From positions 1 through 44,207 of the forward strand of contig DLGE01000014.1 of the NCBI GenBank assembly GCA_002482535.1: DNA of 44,207 nucleotides, written 5' to 3'. Shown here piece after piece: positions 23,630 to 32,309 of the stretch (its first letter is position 1; each line of letters starts with the position of its first letter). This DNA is from Peptococcaceae bacterium UBA7702 (GTDB lineage Bacteria > Bacillota > Dehalobacteriia > UBA7702). A program made the translations under genes and the position numbers. The notes under the pieces were generated by a model. That model made no database searches. It was not told where the DNA came from and worked only from the letters and a program-made list of their open reading frames with translations.

Positions 23630-25381
23630 ATGGATGCCTACGCGAAGAATTTTGTTTTTCACCAGCCCGACACGGCCTTCACCCTTGACGAACTACACTA
23701 TAATTACATTATTTTACAGGGAGAAGAATGCAAGGTTTATGCTGTGAAGGATATTTACCGCTATCTTTTAAAAGAGCGGGTGGATTCTGTATTACCGGAA
23801 AAAATCCCCGATCTAAGCTACAGTATCATCAAATGGGAAGCTCCCGCTCAATTCGTCTCCGATGGTTGTAGCATTGCCCTGATGATCGACAGCAGCGGTG
23901 AAATCCGCGGCGTTTTTGAACAAGCCGGCTTTTTCAGCCGTTTTTGTCTGGAAACCCACCATCATATCAATAATCTAAAGCTTCAGATTGAAAACTATAA
24001 ACGGATTTTTGACATCATGGAAGACGAAGTTTTCATCACCGATGAATACGGCTTCATCCAATATATCAATCCCCGGGGCGAGTTCATTATGGGCATCAGC
24101 GCCAAAGATTACATCGGCTGTCACGTTAACGAATTGGTGCGCCGGAATATATTGTCAAAAAGCCTGACGTTGGAAGTGATGAAGACCAAGGAACGCTGTG
24201 CGGAGATTGTAGACGTCGCCGCCACAGGGCTGAAGATTATTTGCACTGCCCAGCCGGTTTTTGATGAAAACGGCAAGATCATTCAGATTTTGAGTACTTC
24301 TAAGAATATTGAGGAAATCACCGATAAGATCAATCAGCTTTCCCGGGAACTGAATTCCAGCAATGAAAAAATTAAGCTCCTGCAAGAGCAGGTTATTGCC
24401 AAAAACAAATATATCTTTGAAAGTCCGTCCATGCGTCAAATTCAGAAAACTCTGATGAAAATTGCGCCGACGGATGTTTCTGTCTTGATCGAAGGCGAGT
24501 CCGGCGTCGGCAAAGAGGTGATTGCGGACACGGTTTATAAATTGAGCCGCAGAAATGAAAAGCCCTTCGTGAAGATCAACTGCGGCCTGATCCCCAAAGA
24601 GCTGATGGAATCGGAACTTTTCGGTTATGAACCCGGGGCTTTTACCGGAGCCCTGAAAAGCGGCAAGACGGGTAAATTGGAGATTGCCAACGGCGGCACC
24701 GTCTTTTTTGATGAGATCGGCGAAATGGAACTGCCCTTGCAGGTGAAGCTTTTAGAGTTCCTGCAAGATCACCAAATCGTGCGGGTGGGCGGCACCAAGC
24801 GGATCCCCATTGACGTGCGCATCATCGCCGCCACCAATAAGAACCTCTTCGCCATGGTGGAACAGGGAGATTTTCGCCGGGATCTATATTACCGTCTCAA
24901 TGTGATGCCCCTTTATATCCCGCCCCTCCGGGAACGGAGCGAGGATATTGTGCCGATGATCGTTCATTTTCTCAATTTGGCCAATCATAAATACGGCTTC
25001 AACCGGCATATGGACAACAGTGTCATCGAGAAATTGCAGTCCTTTGCCTGGCCCGGCAATGTCCGGGAATTGATGCATACCATTGAGCGGATTGTCGTGA
25101 CCAGTGAAAGCGATTATATCGATACCGTGTTATTTGACGAATTACTCATGGCGGGGATGACCCCCAACGAAAGAACCGTGATACCCAACGCGAAAGTGAT
25201 CTGCACCGGCCTGATGCCATTGAAAGAGGCCAAAGAAAAATTAGAAAGCAGTCTGGTGAAGATGGCCTATGAGCAATTCGGCTCTTCTTATAAAGCGGCG
25301 GAATCACTCCAGGTCAACCAGTCTACGGTGAACCGCTGGCTGAAACGGGGCAATGATCATGCAAATAAGCATTTCTCTTAA
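23630..25381 (+). CDS. Sigma-54-dependent PAS/AAA+ transcriptional activator
   Basis: 583 residues. Residues 1 to about 120 form a domain I do not recognise (possible ligand sensor). A PAS domain follows at about 125-230 (IFDIMEDEVFITDEYGFIQYIN). The AAA+ domain has Walker A (GESGVGKE, about 289-296), the sigma-54 contact loop GAFTGA (336-341), Walker B (VFFDEIGEM, from 358) and the R-finger region FRRDLYYRLNVMP. A Fis-type helix-turn-helix (YKAAESLQVNQSTVNRWLKR) ends the protein. It sits between two genes with sigma-54 promoters and almost surely activates both. A perfect short palindrome GAACGCT-C-AGCGTTC (23529-23543) lies in the upstream gap; its own promoter is not clear. Confidence 0.95.
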   Translation: MDAYAKNFVFHQPDTAFTLDELHYNYIILQGEECKVYAVKDIYRYLLKERVDSVLPEKIPDLSYSIIKWEAPAQFVSDGCSIALMIDSSGEIRGVFEQAGFFSRFCLETHHHINNLKLQIENYKRIFDIMEDEVFITDEYGFIQYINPRGEFIMGISAKDYIGCHVNELVRRNILSKSLTLEVMKTKERCAEIVDVAATGLKIICTAQPVFDENGKIIQILSTSKNIEEITDKINQLSRELNSSNEKIKLLQEQVIAKNKYIFESPSMRQIQKTLMKIAPTDVSVLIEGESGVGKEVIADTVYKLSRRNEKPFVKINCGLIPKELMESELFGYEPGAFTGALKSGKTGKLEIANGGTVFFDEIGEMELPLQVKLLEFLQDHQIVRVGGTKRIPIDVRIIAATNKNLFAMVEQGDFRRDLYYRLNVMPLYIPPLRERSEDIVPMIVHFLNLANHKYGFNRHMDNSVIEKLQSFAWPGNVRELMHTIERIVVTSESDYIDTVLFDELLMAGMTPNERTVIPNAKVICTGLMPLKEAKEKLESSLVKMAYEQFGSSYKAAESLQVNQSTVNRWLKRGNDHANKHFS

Positions 25382-25394
25382 TGCGTTTTTGCAT
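25381..25394 (+). promoter_or_regulatory. Activator-like palindrome upstream of the second sigma-54 promoter
   Basis: ATGCGTTTTTGCAT, one base from the pattern ATGCA-N4/5-GCAT seen three times ahead of the first operon; centred about 170 bp before the predicted start site. Confidence 0.55.
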
Positions 25395-25450
25395 CGATGT
25401 GAAAGAGGTATTGTAGAGGCAAAAAGGAAGAATCTGAGACTGACAATGAG

Positions 25451-25485
25451 GCGTCTGCGCAAAAATGCGCAGACGCTTTTTTTTT
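25451..25485 (+). terminator. Terminator of the activator gene
   Basis: Arms GCGTCTGCGC (25451-25460) and GCGCAGACGC (25467-25476), loop AAAAAT, then nine T. Its centre TGCGCAAAAATGCGCA resembles the activator palindrome, so it may double as a protein site. Confidence 0.9.
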
Positions 25486-25532
25486 ACGGCCAGTTGCGGG
25501 GAAAACGCCCTGAATAAGAATGAAATCCCGTT

Positions 25533-25548
25533 TGGCACGGTTTTTGCA
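25533..25548 (+). promoter_or_regulatory. Sigma-54 (-24/-12) promoter of the amber-containing methyltransferase
   Basis: TGGCACG-N4-TTGCA, an exact consensus match. Transcription should start near 25559, which rules out the in-frame ATG at 25520 as the start of the protein. Confidence 0.92.
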
Positions 25549-25585
25549 TTATATAAAAGCATCAATCATAGAAAATGGAGGTCTC

Positions 25586-27061
25586 ATGATGAAAAGAAAC
25601 AAACAGGCTGTTTTCAATGGTCTCGGCAGTTTCGGGATTGTTGGTTATTCCCCCGACGAATTGCAGACGATTCACCTGGCAACTTTGGATGTCCTAAATA
25701 ACGTCGGCGTTCGTGTGGATAGTAAAGAAGCGCGGGATATTTTTGCCGGTGGCGGCGCCGTTGTTGATGAAGCGACGCATATCGTTAAAATCCCACCTTA
25801 TATTGTGGAAGAAGCCATCCGTACCGCCCCCCCTACCTTGCAACTTTGCGGCAGAACGCCGGAGAAAGATTACGTGATCGAAAAAAATAGAGTCGGTTTC
25901 GTCAATTTCGGGGAAGGCGTCATGATCCGCGATATGAAAACCAAAGAATATCGCCCCAGTACGAAAGCGGATTTGGTAAATTGCAGCTTGATGAGCGATT
26001 ATCTCAGCAATATGGATATCACTTACCGCGCCGTCGTTTCCCAGGATCACCCCGGCCCCTCCCAGGCGCTGCACAATGCCGAGGCAATTTTCCCCAACAC
26101 CACGAAACACTTCTTTATCGGCGCCGACGGCGCGGAAAATGCCAAAAAGCTGCTGAAAATGGCCGCAGCGGTGGTTGGCGGTAAGGAAAAATTGAGACAG
26201 CGTCCTCTGATTTCCTTTAATGTTTGCCCCACCAGCCTTTTGAAGTTGATCCCGGAATGCACCGACGTCATTATTTTGGCGGCCCAAGAAGGGGTTCCGG
26301 TCAATATCATCTCCATGGCCATGGCCGGCGCCACCTCTCCCGTAACTTTGGCGGGGACTCTCGTGACCCATAATGCCGAAGTGCTTTCCGCCATTATTTT
26401 GAGTCAGTTGACCAAAAAGGGTGCTCCCTGTATCTACGCCAGCTCCACCACACTGATGGATATGCGTTACACCACGGCTCCCGTAGGCGCGCCGGAACTC
26501 GGCATGATCAGCGCTTCCGTTGCCCGTTTGGCCCAGTTTTACAACCTGCCCAGCTTTGTGGCGGGAGGGTAGGCGGACAGTAAAATCCCCGATGGGCAGG
26601 CAGCCCATGAAAAAACATTGACCGCGCTTTTGGCGGCCCAGGGCGGCGCCAATCTGATTTACGGCGCGGGTATGCTGGATCTCGGCATTACCTTCGATTA
26701 CGCGCAATTCGTCATTGACAATGAAATTTATACCATGATCCGCAAGGTGATAGAGGGCATCGCGATCACCGACGAAGCCATGGCAGTGAACCTGATCAAG
26801 GAGATCGGCCCCGGCGGTGAACTCGTCAGCCATCCCCACACCTTTGCCAATTTCCGTCAAGAACAGAGCACCACAAGTCTTTTCGATCGTTCGATGAGAG
26901 AAACCTGGATTGCCACCGGCAAGAAAGACCTGGCGGAAAGAGCTTATGCCGAAGCGGAAAGAATCATCGCCACCCATAAGGTGCCGCCCCTGCCCAACGG
27001 CGCCGAAGCAGCCATTCATGACATCGTCTTAGAAGCGGAAGAGGAATATGGCATGAAATAA
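25586..27061 (+). CDS. mttB: MttB-type trimethylamine methyltransferase with in-frame amber (pyrrolysine) codon
   Basis: 491 residues if the TAG at 26570-26572 is read as pyrrolysine (position 329). The frame is open on both sides: ...FVAGG, TAG, ADSKIPDGQAAHEK..., and the joined protein has the full MttB length. The archaeal trimethylamine methyltransferase MttB has Pyl at a matching position (334 in Methanosarcina barkeri, from memory), where it binds and activates the methylamine. The start follows GGAGG; ATG 25589 is equally possible. It is transcribed from a consensus sigma-54 promoter and is probably co-transcribed with the permease 25 bases downstream. The pyl genes, the corrinoid protein and a MtbA-like partner must lie elsewhere. 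A plain nonsense mutation is unlikely given the exact position. Confidence 0.9.
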
Positions 27062-27086
27062 TATTATTTTTTAGGAGGTACATTCT

Positions 27087-28004
27087 ATGGGTACGATACT
27101 AATCAGGGTGATCCAGATTGGGGCCATTATTTGCGGCACCGCCTTCGCCGTTGCACTGGGGCTCAACGCGAAAAAGAACAAGGATAAGATTTCCAACGCC
27201 AGTACTGCGGGTCTCGCCGCGGTCATCGGCGGCACCATGTTCTTTGACGCTTTGGGGATTGGCGGCAATGCACCGCAAACAGCGTTATTCAAGATCTTTA
27301 AGCTTGTACCTGACCGGCTGATTCCGGGAACGCTGAACACCTGCACACTCATTCCTTCTGTTGTGGAAACCCTACTGTTTGTGACGATTGTTAAGGTTGA
27401 CCCCATCACTTTGGTCTGCCTCATCGTCTCCATCGCCATTGGGGCACGGGTCGGCGCTCGCTACGTCTCCCACTTCCCTGAAAAGCCGATTCAGATCGTC
27501 CTCGGCTGCGGTCTCCTTATTGTGGCCACAACGATGGTCTTACGGCAAATCGGTCTTTGGCCTGCCGGCGGCACCGCCATCGGTCTCGAAGGCTGGAAAC
27601 TCGTTGTCAGTACCATTATCTTCTTCCTCTTTGGCATTTGCGCCGCCTCGGGTATTGGCTGTTATGCTCCTATGATGGCGGTTTGCTATTCCATGGGGAT
27701 GAATCCCCGCTCTGCTTTCCCCATCATGTTCGGCGCTTACACCTTTTTAATGCCCTCTGCCGGCTTTAAATTCTTAAAGGAAGGCGCTCTCGACCTCAAA
27801 GCCAATCTCGTCGGCCAAATTGCTGGTACGATCGGTGTTGTTGTCGCAGTTTTCCTCGTAAAACAGTTGCCCTTGACGATACTTTCCTGGATCGTTGTCT
27901 GCGTGCTGGTTTATACTTCCGGCATGATGTTCTATTCCGCATTCAAGAAAAAACCGGTACAGTCTATGAAAGAAGAAACTGTTGCAGAAGCCATTGCGGA
28001 ATAA
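27087..28004 (+). CDS. TauE/SafE-family membrane permease
   Basis: 305 residues with about eight hydrophobic segments and the TauE/SafE (DUF81) layout: two similar halves, GGTMFFDALGIGGNAPQTA in the first and GICAASGIGCYAPMMAVCYSMGMNP in the second. Relatives export sulfite, sulfonates or other organic anions. It starts 25 bases after the amber-containing methyltransferase, with AGGAGG 8 bases before the ATG, so it probably moves a substrate or product of that pathway. The solute is unknown. Confidence 0.82.
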   Translation: MGTILIRVIQIGAIICGTAFAVALGLNAKKNKDKISNASTAGLAAVIGGTMFFDALGIGGNAPQTALFKIFKLVPDRLIPGTLNTCTLIPSVVETLLFVTIVKVDPITLVCLIVSIAIGARVGARYVSHFPEKPIQIVLGCGLLIVATTMVLRQIGLWPAGGTAIGLEGWKLVVSTIIFFLFGICAASGIGCYAPMMAVCYSMGMNPRSAFPIMFGAYTFLMPSAGFKFLKEGALDLKANLVGQIAGTIGVVVAVFLVKQLPLTILSWIVVCVLVYTSGMMFYSAFKKKPVQSMKEETVAEAIAE

Positions 28005-28242
28005 AACCAAAAATTAGAAAAATTTAAAATTCAGAGGGAACGCTCTTTTGAGGAAATCACGAAGGCTAAAAGTACCCCACCCACCCATGTTCCGCTTTCG
28101 CGCCTTAAACCGGGGGTTCCTGAAAGAAAGGACTTATTGATTTATTTACCGGGTGGAATCCGCCGCTATGCCGGCGGTTACCCTCAAAATGCAGTCATAT
28201 TTCCATCGATGATCCGAAATCGTGGAGCTTGTAAAAAGAAGA
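28005..28242 (+). other. Intergenic region after the permease
   Basis: No gene seen. It contains a GC-rich hairpin: GGGT (28151) and ACCC (28180) enclosing CCGCCG (28160-28165) and CGGCGG (28172-28177), without a T-run. I do not recognise it. Confidence 0.4.
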
Positions 28243-28274
28243 AAAGAGGCAGTCAAATTTTTGACTGCCTCTTT
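28243..28274. terminator. Bidirectional terminator between permease and argH
   Basis: Perfect 15-bp arms (AAAGAGGCAGTCAAA and its complement) with a 2-base gap and A/T-rich ends on both sides; it serves the convergent genes. Confidence 0.9.
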
Positions 28275-28299
28275 CTAAATAATAAAAATTAAGCTTTGA

Positions 28300-29676
28300 T
28301 CAAAAGGCGGCGAGGCGTTCTTTGGCCCGGGCCAAAGCCTTTTCTGTTTGCTGGGGAGCGGGTGCGCCGGTGATGTTTCGGCGGTTGACACTATTTTCGA
28401 TCTTGATAAAATCATAAATATCTTCTTTGAAAACGGGAGAGAAGCGCTGCCATTCCTCAAGGGTCAGCTCTTTTAAGGTTTTTTGCTCCTTTTCGCAGTG
28501 GAGCACGAGGCTGCCCACAACAGCGTGGGCTTCCCGGAAGGGAACGCCATGTTCCGCCAGGTAATCGGCGGCGTCGGTGGCGTTGATGAAGCCGCCCTCG
28601 GCGTCAAGGCGCATGGTTTCTTTGTTCACGGTCAAGGTGGAGACCATGGGCTTAAACACCATCAGGCAGCCTTTGAGGGTATCCACGGCGTCGAAGAGGG
28701 CCTCTTTATCTTCCTGCATATCTTTGTTGTAGGCCAAAGGCAATCCCTTCATCACAGTGAGCAAGGTCATGAGGCCGCCGTAAACCCGGCCGGTTTTGCC
28801 CCGGACCAGTTCCGCTGCGTCGGGATTCTTCTTTTGCGGCATGATGGAGGAGCCGGTGGAATAAGCGTCGTCCAAGGTGACAAAAGCGAATTCGCCGCTG
28901 GACCAGAGAATGATTTCTTCTGAGAAGCGGGAGAGGTGCATCATAATCAGGGCGGCGGCGCTTAAGAACTCAATGATAAAATCCCGGTCGGAAACGCCGT
29001 CCATGCTGTTGGCGGTCACAGCGTCGAAGCCAAGGTCGGCTGCTACGCTTTCCCGGTCCAGAGGGAACACGGTGCCGGCCAAAGCACCGCTGCCCAAAGG
29101 CATGATCTGGAGGCGTTTTTTGCTGTCTTGAAGCCGTCCCAAATCCCGCAGGAACATTTCAAAATAGGCCAAAAGATGATGGGCAAAGGTAATGGGCTGG
29201 GCCTTTTGCAGATGGGTATAGCCCGGCATCACCGTTTCTTTGTGCTCTGCGGCGAGGCTCAGCAGCGTTTCCGCCAACTCTTTTAAAAGGGTCATGACGT
29301 TGTCGGTTTCCCTCTTTAAATAGAGCCGGGCGTCCAAAGCCACCTGGTCGTTTCTGCTTCTGGCGGTGTGGAGCTTCTTGCCGGTGGCGCCGATTTTGGC
29401 AATGAGCATGGTTTCCACGTTCATATGGATATCTTCGGCGGCAATATCGAATTCTGCCGCGCCGCTTTCGATTTCCGATCGAATTTCTTTTAAGGCCGCG
29501 GCGATGGCCGCGCCTTCCTCTTTGCTGATGATACCCTGGTTTGCCAGCATTTTGCTGTGAGCCAGGGAACCCTCGATATCTTCCCGATAGAGCCGTTTAT
29601 CAAAGGTGATGGAGGAATGGAAGTCTTCCATCAGCGTATCGTTGTTTTTGGCGAAGCGGCCACCCCATAATTTCAT
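28300..29676 (-). CDS. argH: Argininosuccinate lyase
   Basis: 458 residues, the normal length. It splits argininosuccinate into arginine and fumarate, the last step of arginine synthesis. The fumarase/aspartase superfamily signature GSSIMPQKKNPD is present with its active-site Ser, as are TARSRNDQVALDARL, the MPGYTHLQKAQPI block and a C-terminal FREAHAVVG. GAGAGGA precedes the ATG. No argG is next to it; it is a single-gene unit with its own promoter. Confidence 0.97.
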   Translation of the reverse strand: MKLWGGRFAKNNDTLMEDFHSSITFDKRLYREDIEGSLAHSKMLANQGIISKEEGAAIAAALKEIRSEIESGAAEFDIAAEDIHMNVETMLIAKIGATGKKLHTARSRNDQVALDARLYLKRETDNVMTLLKELAETLLSLAAEHKETVMPGYTHLQKAQPITFAHHLLAYFEMFLRDLGRLQDSKKRLQIMPLGSGALAGTVFPLDRESVAADLGFDAVTANSMDGVSDRDFIIEFLSAAALIMMHLSRFSEEIILWSSGEFAFVTLDDAYSTGSSIMPQKKNPDAAELVRGKTGRVYGGLMTLLTVMKGLPLAYNKDMQEDKEALFDAVDTLKGCLMVFKPMVSTLTVNKETMRLDAEGGFINATDAADYLAEHGVPFREAHAVVGSLVLHCEKEQKTLKELTLEEWQRFSPVFKEDIYDFIKIENSVNRRNITGAPAPQQTEKALARAKERLAAF

Positions 29677-29714
29677 AATGATTTCCTCTCTGCCTGAAAT
29701 GAGTGTTTTTCTAT

Positions 29715-29743
29715 ATTATACATGGAAGAAAGGGGAAAAGCAA
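29715..29743 (-). promoter_or_regulatory. Sigma-A promoter of argH
   Basis: On the minus strand TTGCTT (29738-29743), 17-base spacer, TATAAT (29715-29720). Confidence 0.7.
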
Positions 29744-29796
29744 TGAATCTGATGAATTCAGAGAATTCGGCGGCAACAGCGGTGGAGTACTTGAAT

Positions 29797-29825
29797 TTGA
29801 CGGCGGAATATGAGATAATTATATG
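29797..29825 (+). promoter_or_regulatory. Sigma-A promoter of the tmk operon
   Basis: TTGACG (29797-29802), 17-base spacer, TATATG (29820-29825); tmk starts 30 bases later. Confidence 0.65.
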
Positions 29826-29854
29826 AAGTATTATAAACTGTCGGAAGGTCTGTC

Positions 29855-30487
29855 ATGATGAAACAAAACGGCATTTTTATCGTCTTTGAGGGCATTGACG
29901 GGGCAGGGAAGACCTGCCAGATGGAAAACATAAAAGAATATATGCTCCGCCGCGGTATCGACGTCGTGCTGACCAGAGAACCCGGCGGTACCGTGGTCGG
30001 TGAGAAGATCCGCGAGCTGCTGCTAAATCCCGCCCATCAAAATATGGACGACCGCTGTGAGCTGCTGCTTTACGGCGCCGCCCGGGCCCAGCATCTAAAA
30101 GAGGTCATTATCCCTGCCCTAAAACAGGGGCAGGCCGTGCTCTGCGACCGCTTTCACCTTTCCACCGTGGCTTATCAAGGCTACGGCCGGGGGATTTCCC
30201 GGTCTGTCCTGGAAGCCGTGAACGACATTGCCACTGACGGCCTATCGCCGGATCTCACCGTGATTCTCGACGTCCCCGCGGAAGTGGGCTTTCAGCGCAT
30301 TCGGGAAAACAGAGAGGCCCCCAAAGACCGATTGGAACAGGAAAAGAGAGCTTTTTTTCAAAAGGTGCGGGAAGGTTATCTGAAGGAAGCTGGGGAGCGC
30401 CGGGAGAACTATCTTGTGGTCAACGGCGACCGGCAAATCGAGGCCGTGGCCGCCGATATTAAAAAAGCCTTGGAGCCGCTCTTATGA
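29855..30487 (+). CDS. tmk: Thymidylate kinase
   Basis: 210 residues. It phosphorylates dTMP to dTDP. Walker A is FEGIDGAGKT, followed by TREPGGT (substrate site), DRFHLSTVAYQG (DR.. motif) and the lid region. The ATG doublet (29855 and 29858) leaves the exact start open by one codon. First gene of the tmk-to-tatD run; its stop overlaps holB by 4 bases. Confidence 0.97.
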   Translation: MMKQNGIFIVFEGIDGAGKTCQMENIKEYMLRRGIDVVLTREPGGTVVGEKIRELLLNPAHQNMDDRCELLLYGAARAQHLKEVIIPALKQGQAVLCDRFHLSTVAYQGYGRGISRSVLEAVNDIATDGLSPDLTVILDVPAEVGFQRIRENREAPKDRLEQEKRAFFQKVREGYLKEAGERRENYLVVNGDRQIEAVAADIKKALEPLL

Positions 30488-31326
30488 ATGAACGGCTGAA
30501 AAGAGAAATAAAAAGCGCACATCCGGGTCATGCCTATCTGCTATACGGCAAAGCCGAGCTTGTCGAGGCGGAAGCATTGGAGTTCGCAATGGCAATCAAT
30601 TGCCGCAATCCCCAAGACGGCGCCGCCTGCGGCGCTTGCAGTCATTGCCTGCAAATAAAGAGTGGAAATTTTCCTGATCTCGTGGTTTTGGCGCCGGAAG
30701 GCGTTTATTACAAAGCGGATCAGCTGAAAACATTGCGAAAATACTTTTCACTCACGGCAAAACAAGGATTACATCGGATTTTTCTTTTGCAGAAAGCCGA
30801 TATGATGAAAGAGGAATGCGCCGACCGCTTGTTAAAAGCGTTGGAAGAACCGGCGGAAAACACCGTATTTTTATTGACAGCGGAAAACGAAGACCGTATT
30901 TTGCAGACGGTGGCTTCCCGCTGTCGCGTCATTCGTATTCTTTCGGAAAACAAAAAGGCTCTTGATGGGGAACGGGAAGAAGTTTTTTCTCTCCTTGCCG
31001 CCGTCAAATCTTCGCCCCTGGAATATCTTTTCCGTTCCGCGGAAAAATACGCCAAAGAGCGGGAAAAATGCGCGTCGTTTTTTGAAACGGCAGTGAGCCT
31101 GCTTTCCGAAAATTATTTATATCGCCAGGGCGGTGCTGCCCCGGCCCATCACCTCCCCGAGGAACACTGGAGCGCCGAACAGCTCTTTGATTTATGGCAG
31201 TGGGCTCTTGCCGCGCCGATCCTCATGGAAAGCAACATCAATCTGAAATTGATCACGGAGAATTTTCTCCTGCGGATAAAAAGAAAGGACGACCTTAATG
31301 GAAACTGTAGTTGGTATACGCTTTAA
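30484..31326 (+). CDS. holB: DNA polymerase III delta' subunit
   Basis: 280 residues. Part of the sliding-clamp loader. The zinc module CRNPQDGAACGACSHC has the expected cysteines, and DMMKEECADRLLKALEEPAENTVFLLTAENEDRILQTVASRCR, here cut into its parts, shows the LLK.LEEP and T.ASRC (sensor/arginine-finger) blocks. The P-loop region HAYLLYGKAELVEAEAL lacks a GxxxxGK motif, so ATP binding is probably lost, as in several delta' proteins. It overlaps ricT by 29 bases. Confidence 0.93.
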   Translation: MNERLKREIKSAHPGHAYLLYGKAELVEAEALEFAMAINCRNPQDGAACGACSHCLQIKSGNFPDLVVLAPEGVYYKADQLKTLRKYFSLTAKQGLHRIFLLQKADMMKEECADRLLKALEEPAENTVFLLTAENEDRILQTVASRCRVIRILSENKKALDGEREEVFSLLAAVKSSPLEYLFRSAEKYAKEREKCASFFETAVSLLSENYLYRQGGAAPAHHLPEEHWSAEQLFDLWQWALAAPILMESNINLKLITENFLLRIKRKDDLNGNCSWYTL

Positions 31327-32002
31327 ACAGGCAGGGAAGATCTATTATTTCAGCCCCGGCAGCCTGGAACTGAAAAATCACGATCACGTCATCGTGGAAA
31401 CGGCTCGGGGGATGGAATACGGTACCGTGGTGATCCCGCCCCGGGAGGTTCCCGAAAATAAAGTGGTGAAACCGTTGAAGGAAGTCATCCGGAAAGCCAC
31501 TGCCGTTGATGAAAAGTGCTACGAGGAAAATCAGGCCAAAGAAAAGAGGGCCTTCGATATTTGTCTTGAAAAAATCAAAGATAATAATTTAGTGATGAAA
31601 CTCATTGATGTGGAATACACCTTTGACGGCGGTAAAATCATCTTCTACTTCACCGCCGATGGCCGGGTGGATTTCCGAGAATTGGTGAAAGACCTGGTCA
31701 GTGTTTTCCGTACCAGGATTGAACTGCGGCAAATCGGCGTCAGAGACGAAGCCAAGATGATCGGCGGCATCGCCTCCTGCGGCCGGGTACTCTGCTGTCA
31801 CAGTGTTTTAGACGAGTTTCAGCCGGTATCGATCCGCATGGCCAAACATCAGAACCTTTCCCTGAACCCCGGCAAAATTTCGGGGATCTGCGGCCGTTTG
31901 ATGTGCTGCCTGAAATTTGAAAGTTACGATGACTCCGTTAACGGCTACGACACCGATTCCGATGAAGAAATTGATGAGGAATTGAAGGAGCTGGAAGATT
32001 AA
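31298..32002 (+). CDS. ricT: RicT/YaaT PSP1-domain protein
   Basis: 234 residues with the PSP1 domain. In Bacillus subtilis YaaT (RicT) joins RicA and RicF in the Y-complex that carries Fe-S clusters and helps RNase Y process mRNAs. The conserved cysteine cluster CGRVLCCH and GICGRLMCCLKFE is present, as is the opening VGIRFKQAGKIYYFSP. The acidic tail is usual. Gene order after holB is the same as in Bacillus. Confidence 0.94.
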   Translation: METVVGIRFKQAGKIYYFSPGSLELKNHDHVIVETARGMEYGTVVIPPREVPENKVVKPLKEVIRKATAVDEKCYEENQAKEKRAFDICLEKIKDNNLVMKLIDVEYTFDGGKIIFYFTADGRVDFRELVKDLVSVFRTRIELRQIGVRDEAKMIGGIASCGRVLCCHSVLDEFQPVSIRMAKHQNLSLNPGKISGICGRLMCCLKFESYDDSVNGYDTDSDEEIDEELKELED

Positions 32003-32021
32003 AGAAAGCGGTGGTGTATTT

Positions 32022-32309
32022 ATGCTGGCGGAAGCGATTTGCGAATTGGAAGCGAAATTAAAAGCAATGGAAGATGAGCTGGCGACGATTCGCCACTACG
32101 TAGAGCGGATGGAGCAGGATAACGCTTCTATGCAGACGATCATCCGCAATAAAAACCTGCAGATTTCCGGCAAGGCCAACCTTTTGGCCTTATTTGACGC
32201 CGGTTTTCATGTCTGCTCCGCCCATTTTGGCGAAACCCGGGAGGGCGAATGCCTTTTCTGCGCCTCCCTTTTGGATAAGGACGCTCTGCACAGTGATGAA
32301 CAAAAATGA
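32022..32309 (+). CDS. yabA: Replication initiation control protein YabA
   Basis: 95 residues. An N-terminal coiled coil (ICELEAKLKAMEDELATIRHYVERM) is followed by a small C-terminal zinc domain with HVCSAHFG and CLFCASLL. YabA binds DnaA and DnaN and restrains initiation of replication. It follows ricT as in Bacillus and overlaps the next gene by 14 bases. Confidence 0.88.
   Translation: MLAEAICELEAKLKAMEDELATIRHYVERMEQDNASMQTIIRNKNLQISGKANLLALFDAGFHVCSAHFGETREGECLFCASLLDKDALHSDEQK

Noticed and set aside
26570..26572. Reading the methyltransferase as a pseudogene with a nonsense mutation
   Set aside because: The stop is TAG, lies exactly at the Pyl position, the remainder of the frame is intact, and a consensus sigma-54 promoter is kept.
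25694..27019. A 441-codon minus-strand open frame spanning the amber codon
   Set aside because: Antisense shadow of the second MttB gene; composition mirrors the real frame and no family is recognised.
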